Below are positions 52,711 to 63,912 of a stretch of DNA of 64,000 nt, piece by piece. Position numbers and translations under genes: made by a program. The stretch is from Mangifera indica (Eukaryota; Streptophyta; Magnoliopsida; Sapindales; Anacardiaceae): positions 17,981,945-18,045,944 of the forward strand of contig NC_058140.1 of assembly GCF_011075055.1 (NCBI RefSeq). The letters run 5' to 3'. The stretch's first letter is position 1. Every line of letters begins with the position of its first letter. A model generated the notes under the pieces. The model did not search any database. It saw only the letters and a program-made list of their open reading frames with translations, and had not been told where the DNA came from.

Positions 52711-52718
52711 AATTTATA
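52711..52718 (-). promoter_or_regulatory. Putative TATA box of the CRF gene
   Basis: Minus strand TATAAATT in a GC-richer setting, about 700 bp before the main ATG. It implies a long leader that contains the uORF. A possible leader intron (donor at about 52584, acceptor TTGAGCAG near 52532) would remove a second short uORF beginning at 52577. Confidence 0.5.
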
Positions 52719-55200
52719 GCAAATCTCAATACCTCAGATAAAAATATTATACTATTTATCAAATAAATTTAAGAAATATCTAAAATAAATACCTTGATTT
52801 ATCTCACTAGCTTTTCACTCTTATTCTAGTCTTCCACGTCTCTGTCTCTCTCTTCTTTCTCTTCGATATTTTTTCAGCACTGCTTTGCCTTCACTCTTAG
52901 CCTGACCTTTCACCTTCCCAAAGGCAGTCAGATTTAGCATTAAATACAATTTTCTTTCTTTACACAAGTTTTTACTTTTTCTTAGCTGGCATGGCAATGG
53001 AATAGCTCACCATAATTAACTATGTACATTCATCATGCATGATCGTACTATCCACCATGTCATGCATATCATGCTCTCCAACACTGACATATCCATCATA
53101 CATGTGCGTGTTTTCATTTTCCAATCAAACGGTTCTGCTGGCCCAATAGATAGAGTCTTATGCACGCGCGTCTTAAGAAGCGTGCTTATCTTTGCGGCTT
53201 TATATTTGATAATCGCCACATTGCCATTGCCGACGTACTGTCGAGGACTTTTCTGTCGACGTGTAAATTAGCAATAATGACATTACAAAATTAGATCACA
53301 TCTTTACAAAATTTCCCGAAATTGCATTGCGTGTTGGAATTTCATGTCTTTTTCTTCATTAGTTTACTAGGAAATTCTCGTGTTGATTTTTTATTATTAG
53401 AATTTGGCCATATCTATCTTTTGGCCTAAAAGTCAACACATGTGATATTTTTACTAAAACGTTACCGTTTCATTACATTTATTGTATTTTTTATTATTTT
53501 AGCATCTTAACCTGATTATTCTGATGACAAATGAATTAATCTTTTGTATCCATAGGAAGAGCTGGCGTGTGCCACTAAATTTGTAATTATTTTTTCAAGC
53601 CAATGTATTTATCCCGTCTCAAGTAGATTGTATTTTCAAATTAATATAAATTAATTATTAAAAATATAAATATTTATCTATAAGTTATTAAAATTAATTA
53701 AATTAATTAATACTATTTCTTTATCTTTATATATTTAAAAAATTAATAATTTGTTTGGATTAAATTTTAAAATATTATATTTTCTCTTTTAAATTTTTTT
53801 CTTTTTCAAAATTATCACTGATTAGTAATGATATCAAAAAAAAATTCTAAAAAATAATATAATATTTTAAGATTTACTCTTTAAAATAATAATTAGTTAT
53901 CTAAATTTATCAAAAAATAAATAATATTTTGTTATTTTTAATATATTATTAATTAAATAATAATGGTATTTTTAAAATATAATTATTTTTGTTAATTTTA
54001 ATTATTTATATACAAGCATTTAAATTATTAATAATTAACAAATATTAATCTAACAATATAATAAACTTTGGGTTGGGGTAAGCCGTTTGGCCTTATTTTA
54101 AATCTACCAATTTTGTTTTTAACGGCCAGCCATTGACCCTTCGTCACTTGGTGTTCCAGAAGCAATAGGTGACTTCTGCTCCAACCAACATTAATGGCTA
54201 AAATTATGTCAAATATGGGCTGCTTCAACAAGTTTGGTCCTACATCCGTCAAATCAACACTTTAATTATTTTCTTTTTTATTTTACTTTAAAAAATATTA
54301 TTATACTTCTGACCCATTATAATAATGTACCATATATAATGACATTAAAACAAATTACATAATTATCAATTGCTATAATAATAATAATAATAATAATAAT
54401 ATCATTATTACTAATTATGTAACCAGAATTTGTTCTAATTAATATTCACCAGCTCAGCCCCAACAATTCCAAAAAGAAATAAAATTTAAAGATTCAAAGG
54501 ACACAGCAGAAGAAGCCCTGTTAATATTTTCAATTGAAAAGTGGAAGGTGACTGGTCCTTAGACCTTTCTTCCAATTGAAACGATAAAATCTATTATAAT
54601 ATTTTTTTAATTATTTAAAAGGTTGCGGTGGTCGTGTTAATGAAGACCACATGCAGCACGTGACCATGCTTTCACCGTAAGTAGCAACACTCAAATCTAA
54701 CGTCCCATACCACACCGGCCACCCCCCATTGCATAGCGCAGAGATCTTGGCCCTTCTTTCTTTCAAAGCCTACCCTAGGTTGGTCAGACTATGAATTTTG
54801 TCCCTTTTTTCAATCATAACTCACGTCACCAATCTAAATAAAATATTGAACATCCTTCTAACCCCTAATTTTAGGTTCATAACAATACACCTTATAAGTT
54901 TTTTAATAACTCATGATAACCCTATCATTATTATCTCCTCAATGCTTTTTAATTACAAGCGTTGCTTATATATTTTAAATTGCACAAACATAAGAACTTT
55001 TAACTTTAACTTTCAAAACTTAGGTAAGGAAATTTATTAACTTTTAAAATTAAAGTGGATAAATAAAATAGATTTTATTTTTTATAATATTACTAATTAA
55101 ATAAGATTTTTACCTTTAGAATTAACTAAAATTTTAATAAAATTTCAATAATAGGTAAGTATATTAATTTTTAAAAATTAATATAATATTAATTTGACAA
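52719..55200. other. CRF upstream region and spacer
   Basis: 52820-53000 is pyrimidine-rich. 53030-53075 has two CATGCAT (RY-type) motifs. 53598-54092 looks like another Mutator-like MITE (right end read inversely GGCCAAACGGCTTACCCC, left end GCCAATGTATTTATCCCG, flanks only roughly similar). An (ATA)n run lies at 54376-54400. A CACGTG G-box occurs near 54657. No gene recognised. Confidence 0.4.
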
Positions 55201-55720
55201 TACACTAAATCTTTGGGTGGGAATAAGACTTTTAGCCTTTACTTTAAAGTCGCATCCTAACAAAATGGGGCCTACATTAAATTCCTAAACTAGTGGCGGC
55301 TACACCATCCTGGGTTTACTGAAGTCGTGACCAGCGTAGTAGAAAAATTCCACACTTCAAATTCAAAGGGTAGCACTGAAAATTGAAAATAAACATAATA
55401 TTGTCAATTGGCGGAATGGGTCATGGACATCATGGCATACATTTTATTTATGACAGATGCACTCATGCACGCATAGCCATGTAAAAGGGATATGAGAGGG
55501 AGACAAGTGGGTTACGCAAGTAAAGCTGAATGGACCAAGGAGGATGGGCTGTATCCTTCAGTTTTCCCGCCCTAGGTGCTGACGTGGAGCACACCGCCTC
55601 ATTTTCCCGCCCACAATGCCTAATTTGTTGGCCTCACTTCAAATCAGATTTTGACACGCGCCACTATAGTGACAACTGTCTGACATCTGTTGGTTTTTGA
55701 TGGAATTGAGAGCCGCGCAG
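55201..55720. repeat. Second duplicated segment, left copy (pair with 62090-62460)
   Basis: Shares an ordered series of blocks with 62090-62460: a MITE right end (GGGAATAAGACTTTTAGCC), CAAATT(C/G)AAAGGGTAGCACT, GACAAGTGGGTTACGCAAG, TGAATGGACC, and GACACGCGCCACT. Non-coding; two TTTTCCCGCCC motifs at 55562-55572 and 55602-55612. Confidence 0.75.
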
Positions 55721-57339
55721 TTGATGTGTGTCAGTAATAGGGTTGAAAATGCCGGTTTCGTGGCAACTTTTCTTTTTCTTTTTTTTTTTTGTTTACTCTT
55801 GCCTTTTTCATTTATTTTTCTTTATTAAAACCAATTTCTCTATAATATTTAAGATTGATGTTGCGGCTGTGAGTCTTCTGTCATTTCGTTGTTGTTCGTC
55901 AACATGATCACATGAACTAAAAATTAGGATAAGATTAAATTATTAAAATTGACAAAATTCTGCCATTTTTTATATCCCATTTTATTTTTTATATTAAAAA
56001 TACTGATTTATTTATTTTTATTAAAGAACTCAATTTTATAATTTCTGACACCAAAATAAATTAATGATATAAAAATTTCTAGTTATTTATGTATAATGAC
56101 ATAGATAGTTATTAGTTAATATAAATATTTAAGGGTCAGTGTGGATAATTTTAATGTTATGCAAGATAATTAATTTTTTTTCAAATTTATTTGCATAAAA
56201 ACTATAAAATTTATTCAGAATAAACAAAGCATAATGATTAAAGATCATTCATAAATTAATTTAATATTTCAATATTAAATATTAATTTAATATTCAACTT
56301 AAAAAATTATTATTATTATTATTATAAAATAACAAAACAAACCAAGTTTTTCTTATTTTAGAAATGTTTTGTTTATTTTATATGTGTTTTTGTGAAAATA
56401 AATTTGGATAAAAATTATAATTTAAGTTTTTGTGTGCTGAAAATGTTTATGTTAACGTACTAATTGTCTATGCCATTACATAAATTAGTTACATTGTGTA
56501 TTCAAAATGACCCTGTCAATATTATTAATAGGAAAAACTCAGTTATATCATTTTTATTTAGTATTATTAAAATTGAGTTGATAGTTTAATATATTTAATA
56601 AAAAATAGTAAAATTTTGGTTTATTAGATATAAAAATCGAAAAGTGTCCTTTCATGAAAATTTTTAAAATTCAATTACTCCACAAAAAAAAGTTAGAAGT
56701 ATGTATTTTTACCATCATACTACTAAATACTAATATTTCAAATATAATGATACATTATCATAATTTGATTAATTAGAAAGAAAAAAATTACAAATAATGA
56801 GAAAACATTTAAAGTATAATCCTGCATCAAGATTAACATCTCATTAGATAATAGTGAAAAAATATATATAACTAAAACCTTTACACTAATATTCATATAT
56901 TTATCAATCCAATTACGAGCATAAATAATTTACATAATTTTATACGTAAATAATAACATGTGACTATATGATTGAGTATTATTTTATTTCTAATTTAAAA
57001 TTACTCAATTACATAATGATATGTCATTGGTTACATATAGAATTCTATATTTTGTAGATACATATAACACTGTTCTTTACTTATTTCAAATTATTATTAT
57101 TTTTAATTATTAAAATTATTAGTTACTCTTCCATTTCAAACAAACACAAATGTTTTGGGAACTCAAAATATAAAGCTTCAAGAAGAAAAAACCATACTGG
57201 AGACTAGAGATTTGTCTTAAAACTGTAAATTTTTCTTAGAAAATATCAAACAGCATTCGAAGAATTATTTTTATATTATTTATCGTTATAATATGTGAAA
57301 TAAATAGTACACCCTTCTGCCGTAGATGATAGTGTCACT
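55721..57339. other. AT-rich spacer, no gene recognised
   Basis: Low-complexity AT-rich DNA without a plausible frame. Confidence 0.5.
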
Positions 57340-57929
57340 TTCACAAAACTTTGGGTGTAAAGAAAACTTAAAAAAAAAAAAAAACCCACACAGCATATGA
57401 ACAATTATGGGTCGGACATACATTCCTTAAACTAACGCTGGATAGGCCCAAACTTAGAAGTTTGGGTTGCGAGAGACGAATGATTTATAGCAAACTTCCT
57501 TTTGAGAAGATAATTTTGGGAAATTTTAAAAGCATCTAGATCTGTCTCGCTGATAGAAAAGACATTGAAGCTGACCTCTTAATAAATAGCATATTTGTAT
57601 TAACACGTGAACATATGCGAATTCACCAAGAATTGTGAAGTTATGTTACCTATTGGTTCCCCTAGAAGTAGTAAGTGGGTTTAAATTTAATTAATTAAGT
57701 ATTGAAAGTTTTTATTTGATAATTGATCAATTTTCAAAGGCCACAAACCCAGAAACATAGTAGTAGCTGAACATACGGATCGAATGCCTCATCTTCCCCT
57801 TCAAAAACAAAATAAAGTAGAATCTGCAATTCATGATATATCTTTATCTTTTCTATTTTAAATTTAATTATTCAATCCACCATTTCTCTAAGTGTACAAA
57901 CAGAGGGTCGAGGTATTCAGAAAAGAAAG

Positions 57930-59530
57930 ATGCCTAAATACTGTGGAACTGGCTTCGTAGCAACCTATTTGGTCAGAGACCCTACTTGTGCAAGGCCATG
58001 TTATTCGAACAACTGTTGGAGCTCCAGGTAAGTATTTATTACTCATTAAATTTCACCTTCTCTTATTTACCAACGCAAAATTCATTGCTTTCACTTTCTT
58101 ATATATTGAATTGACTATGAATAGTATGGTAATTTTACTACAAAACTACTCTTAATTTCATCTTCTGCTTCTTTGTCTAATTAATTTTGAAAGCTGACTT
58201 GTTACTGGAAGGAAGCTGAATTTGATGAGGCAATTCAAGATGTTGATGGGGTATTCCCTACTGCCTCACCTGTACTCGTTGCAAACGATCACAACACTCA
58301 TGCATGTTTCCTATCCATATGCAATAACAATGATTTCTGCACAAATTTAAACATGGTATAGGGTCATTCAAAAACCCATATGCGAAAACATTGCAGGCAA
58401 TATTGATAGATATATCCATGCATAAAGCTGGGAACCATGAATGTACTGAGCTCCTGCAAGAAAGCAGAAAGTGTGAAAAGTGTTTGTTCTCACCCCTTCA
58501 TTCTCTTCAATAAGATACCTATGATGTTCAACAAGTTTCTCCTCTTAATGAATCACATTGGTGCGATCCTGAATTTTGCAAACGCTACAATGTAACATCT
58601 CTTACACTAAATCATCAAATCATTGATTGCAAAAGCATAAATTCTATCTAAATATTTCATCAACCACTGGCTTATGTAGCTCTGGTACGCATACTCAAAG
58701 AATATAGAATAGCAAAGGATTCCGGGATCGATTTAAAGGCTAGAATTCCATTGTTTTTTATGTCATTTTCTGCTTCATATACTAGGAAAAAATGTCGTTT
58801 CATTTATAAGATGCGGGAAAAAGATGCTATATGCCATGATTTCTTTACAAGGTTTCCGAGGTGAATATCCAAACTTTACAGTGGGGTGCTTTCACATAGA
58901 CGATGTAATTGCTGTTCTTGCTTTCTCTATAGAGGTAAAAAAAAGCATCAGGTAGGCTTATTTGCTCAAGCTCAGTAGCTTATTGCTAGCAAATCATTGA
59001 GATGCTCGGAGCTAGGGCTGGATTCGAGCCGAGCCAGCTCGAGCTCGAGCTCGGCTCGGCTTGGTTCGAGCCCGAAATGAGCCGGGCTCTGCTCGGCTTT
59101 ATCGAGCTCGAGCTGGCTCGGGTTGGCTCGATAGATTTTTTTTTTATTTTTTATACAAAACGACGTCGTTTTGATCCATATATATACACAAAACGATGTC
59201 GTTTTGATATGAAAAACGAATCGAACCGAGCCGTAAACAAGCCGAGCCGAGTTCAACTCGAGTCGAGCTCGAGCCGAACTCGAGCCGACTATAAATAGAC
59301 CGAGCCGAGCCTGAGCTCAGCTTAGCTCGAATCCAGCCCTACTCGGAGCCAAGTTTCCAAATTACCCATATGAAAACAAGTGCGTACAACAACATGATGT
59401 CATTAGACATTAATTAATTATATCTTCGCAATTAAATTGAATTAATGATGATGTTGCTTGTCCTAATGTGATTCTTTATGGCTTCGCAGATGTAGCATAG
59501 CATGGACACCAGTAAGATAATTGGGTTGGT
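57930..59530 (+). pseudogene. TKPR2-like reductase pseudogene, right copy, with MITE in exon
   Basis: Better-preserved relic of the same reductase as at 45.5-46.6 kb. Exon 1 (57930-58027) keeps its ATG and a perfect GTAAGT donor and reads MPKYC...GTGFVATYLVR, then after a one-base shift LLVQGHVIRTTVGAP; three glycine-loop residues are missing. Exon 2 keeps KADLLLEGS, a frame break, then EFDEAIQDVDGVF...TASPVLV (58190-58285). Exon 3 keeps LNESHWCDPEFCKRYN (58544-58590) and RIAKDSGIDLK (58705-58737). Exon 4 reads GEYPNFTVGCFHIDDVIA (58860-58915). The next exon is split by a hAT-type MITE (59013-59341), and HSMDTSKIIG follows at about 59500-59525. Several independent breaks; not functional. Confidence 0.85.
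59013..59341. mobile_element. hAT-type MITE inserted in the reductase pseudogene
   Basis: 329 bp, terminal inverted repeat TAGGGCTGGATTCGAGC (17 bp, perfect), target duplication CTCGGAGC on both sides (59005-59012 and 59342-59349). The arms are dense GAGCCGAGC/GCTCGAGC units, and the centre has two ACGA(C/T)GTCGTTTT palindromes. The unoccupied equivalent site in the left copy (near 46400) joins the two flanks directly. Open frames at 58972-59298 on both strands are read through the arms and are not genes. Confidence 0.93.
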
Positions 59531-59994
59531 AATTTGATTCGTTAAAACGTAATTTGATTAAGGAGTGGTTCCATAGGCTCCAGCCTTGGTGACAAGTTAA
59601 AAAAAAACATTAAAATTCTTAATTTTATTATAAACTATTAAGTTTATTTAAAAAAATTATTAATCTTAATGTGTAGATAATTTAAAATCCACACTTTTCA
59701 AATAAATTACGATAAATTAAGGGAGAATGATTACTTTTCATTGCCGTAATGACAAATTCACATCTTAAAATTGAAGAACAAAAAATTTTCCTTTCCATCA
59801 TATTCTATCAATAAAACTTGTTATATTTTAAAGTAAAAGCAAACAAAAAAATGAAAATGTACATAAAATAATATTTCGAAAAAACCATCCCCTTACAATA
59901 GATTTCAAAATACCACCACAACACCACCATTACCACCACTACCCCCAAAACCTTCAAATGTAGACTCAGTTTTCCCAGATACCATTACCATTTA

Positions 59995-60773
59995 GGGAAA
60001 ATGAGTAATTCCCACCTATTTTTTAGACCTATCTCAAATAGTATATCCATATCTGATAAAAAATTCAAGCACTCACCTATTTTTAAACCGCCGTTAAGTT
60101 CTCTGTTAAATAGAAAGGTAAAACCGTTATTTTACTGTTTACATTCTAGTTATATAATTTTATCTTATTTTTCCCCTCGATTTTAAAAATTAACTTTTAC
60201 TCTCATCCCTGAACTTTGAAAGGTGACTTTCATCCCCCTTCCCAAATCCCTAATTTTTTTTCACTTTCCCTCCGGCCACCGACGACGACATGACTGGAGG
60301 GAGAGTGACGAGCATCGTTTAAATCTGGATGACACTCATTGAGCTTCACTGGACGACGCTCAACCCTCGTCGTCCAGAATAGACAACAAAACCTCGTCCA
60401 GATTGGACGATGCTTCGTCGTCCAATCCAGATCTTTGGACAATGAAGCATCGTCTAGAGATGGTCGACCTCTGGATGAAAATTTCTCTACTGTCGCCGAA
60501 AAAAGTGGTTGCATTTCAGGGGGAAAAATAATTTTTTTTAAAATTTAATTCAGAAGACAAATGTTAGTTTTTCAAATTAAATGGGAGAAATGAGATAAAA
60601 TTTTAATTTTTTAATATTATTGATAAAATAACAAATTTACCCCTTAATCTACCAAAAAATATGTGGATAGGTATAAACAGATTAAACTTTGAGTGGGTGT
60701 TTAGGTTTTTCATCAGACATGGGTATGCGTTTAAGTTTAGGCTAAAAAATGGGTGGGAAATAGTGCTTTTCCC
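59995..60773. mobile_element. Mutator-like MITE (family member M5) with perfect 9-bp duplication
   Basis: 779 bp flanked by TACCATTTA (59986-59994 and 60774-60782). Left end GGGAAAATGAGTAATTCCCA; right end read inversely GGGAAAAGCACTATTTCCCA, both continuing into CC(T/C)ATTTTTTAG. The core (60290-60500) has GGACGA/TCGTCC modules in both orientations. The left duplicated segment shows the empty site near 47272-47292. Confidence 0.92.
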
Positions 60774-60905
60774 TACCATTTATTGCTAGGGTTTCTCAAT
60801 TTTTTGCAAAGCCTCACGCCTTTTGCTCACTAACAAATGTTAACTCAGTAGGTTATCATCGACCACTCACTGGAGCCTATCTCAACCTCCAGTCGAAGCT
60901 CCAAA

Positions 60906-61411
60906 ATATTACCTTAGTTTTCGGTTTCGTTTCTCTTTCAAGCTGTAGCTAACTTATCTTAAAGCAGAAAGTAAACATGTTCTGCTTTAGTAAATAAACT
61001 TAGCACTTTACGTGTTCAGACTTAATAAAAAACTCAATCTGATCATATCTGCAAACATTAAGCACAACTGGGAGGATTTGAGAGATGGGTCAAATTCGGA
61101 ATCGCTTGAGTTATAGCAGTAGAAGCGGACAAGCAATGGTGGATCTAAGGGGCAGGAGCTCATAGCGGCCGAAGAAATCCAGTTCAAGTTGAAGATTCTG
61201 GAAAGACAAATTTTGGGTTTCATCACTTTTTTTAATAATAAAAAAACCTAACAAAATTATAATTCGAAAGAAAATGATAACAAGTAATTTAAAACCAAAC
61301 CAAATAATTTTTTCTTTTTAATGAAAATAGATGATAAATGAGTAAATAGAATTTTTCAACTTAAAAAATAGACATCATCGGTTCATCTCAGTCTGAATGG
61401 GAAATAGTCAT
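60906..61411. other. Spacer ending in a MITE-like terminus
   Basis: Near 61395-61412 GAATGGGAAATAGTCATTT resembles the right end of the Mutator-like family, so an older member may end here; its left end was not found. No gene recognised. Confidence 0.35.
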
Positions 61412-61420
61412 TTATTTTAA

Positions 61421-62112
61421 GGCCAAAGGATATATTTCTACCTAAAGATAAGTGTTATTTTAAGTGTTTATCAATTAATTTTAAAAAATTTAAATATTTA
61501 TTAATTTTTTTAATTATTATTATGATAAAATTATTATTTAATAAAAATATTTAAAAAACTAAAAATTTATTATATTTCTCATCTTAAATTTAAAAATCTA
61601 ATAATTTTTTTCTCTCCACACTATTCTCTAAAGTTTAAAAAGTGATAAATTCGCTCTTAATGTTTCAATATTCTTCTCTCTAGTGAACGACCTCTCGGTC
61701 AGCTTATCTCTTGCTCTTGGTCGCCATTTCATTCTCCATTGGTTGTCTTCATTTGGATGAAAACGATGAGTCATTTTTGTTAAAAATGAAGCCAACTAAA
61801 TGAGGGTAAAATGACTATTGAGAGATAGAAATAAGTTGATCGGGAGAGAGAACATCAATGGTTGGGAAGTCGTTGTTTGGCAGAGAGAAAAAGATCAAAA
61901 CTTTAGGGGAAATTTATCAATTTTTAAATCTTGGGTGAGTAGAAAGAAATTTTAAATTTTTAAACTTAAAGAGAAGAAATATAATAAATTTTTAATTTTT
62001 TATATGTTTTTATTAAATAAATTTTTTAACTTTAATAGTGACTGAAAAATTAATAGATAAGTGAATATTTAAATATTTTTAAAATTAATATGTTGGAATA
62101 AGTCTTTTGGCT
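61421..62112. mobile_element. Mutator-like MITE (family member M6)
   Basis: Left end GGCCAAAGGATATATTTCTACC; the right end read inversely is AGCCAAAAGACTTATTCC. Flanks share TTATTTTAA (61412-61420 and 62113-62121). The arms carry the family A/T block; the core (61650-61870) is richer in C and G. Its right terminus is also visible at the matching place in 55201-55720, so insertion came before that duplication. Confidence 0.72.
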
Positions 62113-62460
62113 TTATTTTAAAGACCATTCTAACCGAATGGGGGTTAATTAACTTTCCTAAATTAGCTGGGGCTTAAGGATCGTGGGGATTTCTACAGTC
62201 GTAACCAGTCTGGTTGAAAAAACATTCCACGCTTCAAATTGAAAGGGTAGCACTAGCGCTTACACATGAAGAAAACCCATGTAAAAGGGCAATGAGAGGA
62301 AGACAAGTGGGTTACGCAAGGGGAGATGAATGGACCCAGGACGCTAGGCTGGATACATCCGCTTATTTTCCCGTCGAAACATCTAATTTCTCGGCCATAC
62401 ATTGAATCATATTTCGACACGCGCCACTTCTGGCAACTGTTCGTTATTGATGGTACCGAA
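62090..62460. repeat. Second duplicated segment, right copy
   Basis: Pair of 55201-55720, with the same ordered blocks. The TTTTCCCGCC motifs are degraded here (TTTTCCCGTC once). Confidence 0.72.
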
Positions 62461-62662
62461 AGTACATGTATTATAATAATTTTATGATTGCAAAAATAAC
62501 TCCAGATAATTTTATTGTGAAAAAAGAAAGTATTCATGTAAGGGGATGAAATCGATAATCACTCACTGAACTAATTAAAGTAAAAATTTCATCTTAAAAA
62601 AGGATGAACTCAGATTGTTTCATAGATGAAATTTTCTTTTTTATCATTTAAGATATTTTTAA

Positions 62663-62990
62663 GGTACATTTGATTTAAGAAATATTTCATTATTAAAATT
62701 AGAAAATCATCTTAAAAATAAATTATTTAATATAAATTAAAATTATATTAAACAAATTTTGACAAATATAAATAATTATTATATTTAATTAATGATAATA
62801 AAATAATAATAATATATTATTTTATTTAAATATATTTAATTATAATTATTTTAAAATATTTTTATATTTTATATTATATTAACTAAAAATAAAATTATTT
62901 TATTTTAAAAATTAATAAAAAATATAATTATAATAAATTTAATATCATTTTAATACTAATATAAATAAAATAATAAGGTCATGTTTTATA
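62663..62990. mobile_element. AT-decayed relative of the MITE at 41566
   Basis: Aligns with 41571-41880 through CTTAAAAATAAATTATTTA, ATAAATAATTATTATATTTAA-like and TATAATTATAATAAA blocks, but almost every C and G of the better copy is replaced by T or A. No intact ends. Confidence 0.5.
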
Positions 62991-63120
62991 TTATCTATTT
63001 CTATCACCTAACACAATAAGTAATCTCTAGTTATTACGGTGTGAAAGATTCGCCGAACCTTTTATTACAGAAAGTGGTCTGAAGTTGTGAAGTTTTTCAG
63101 TCAAACCGTTCAGTGGCGCA

Positions 63121-63240
63121 GTGCGTGTGGCTCATGGAACGTTTCACATAACGTGGTTCAGTGTGTGTAGTTTATGGAACGTTTCACATAACGTGGCTCA
63201 GCGTGTGTAGTTTATGGAACGTTTCACATCACGTGGCTCT
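63121..63240. repeat. Tandem repeat, 40-bp unit, three copies
   Basis: ATGGAACGTTTCACATAACG recurs at 63134, 63174 and 63214, each followed by TGG(T/C)TC. The second and third units are nearly identical. Confidence 0.93.
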
Positions 63241-63912
63241 TTTCCTCTTGCTTCTCATCAGTTATGCCAAAAGCCCATTTCCACTTTAATTTCAAAGTGA
63301 AGACAAATACGCATTATTACGAGATTTTAAAAAATAAAATATTTATCTATAATTAAATTTTTATTAAAAATCTCAACTTTAAATCCCTTCTAACAACAAA
63401 CAACTCTCACTTTTAACTTAATTAATGATATTAGTAGCAATTCTATCATAACAAAATATCTTAGTTACAAAAAAAAAAAATATCGATGAGCACATTATAT
63501 TTTTAATAATATTTTTAAAATTGAATCAAACTAATTAATTCGATCTGTTAAACTATAAATCAATATATAATTTGATTTGATTTTACATTTAATTTAATGT
63601 ATATATAAATATTGATTTATTTGAAATTCGATTAAACTTAATAATCCAAAAAAAGATGATATCAGAGAGGAAGAGAGAATTTTTTGAAGAACATAAAAGA
63701 AGGTAACTATTTATTAGAAAAACTCAACAAAAATTTAAAAACTTGGGAGATCGTAGTTTTTTTAAATTTTAATTAAAAAATTATTAATTTTGAAGGATTA
63801 TAAAAAAAAGATAAAATTTTATTTTTTAATATAATTAATTAAATAATAATTTTATAATTAATAAATAAATTTTCAAATTTTTAAAAATTTGACACCCAAG
63901 CAAGAATAGCAC
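63241..63912. other. AT-rich spacer, no gene recognised
   Basis: Part (63380-63500) resembles 47505-47625. No plausible frame. Confidence 0.4.

Larger units (their letters stand above)
57340..60905. repeat. Segmental duplication, right copy
   Basis: Same-orientation partner of 44290-47400. It differs mainly by two transposon insertions (59013-59341 and 59995-60773), each absent from the left copy, and by keeping more of exon 1 and exon 3 of the reductase relic. Confidence 0.85.

Noticed and set aside
58972..59298. 94- and 98-codon frames on both strands
   Set aside because: Generated by the GAGCCGAGC-rich arms of the hAT-type MITE.
63121..63240. Regular repeats considered as a CRISPR array
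   Set aside because: Plant nuclear context, unit repeats without unique spacers.
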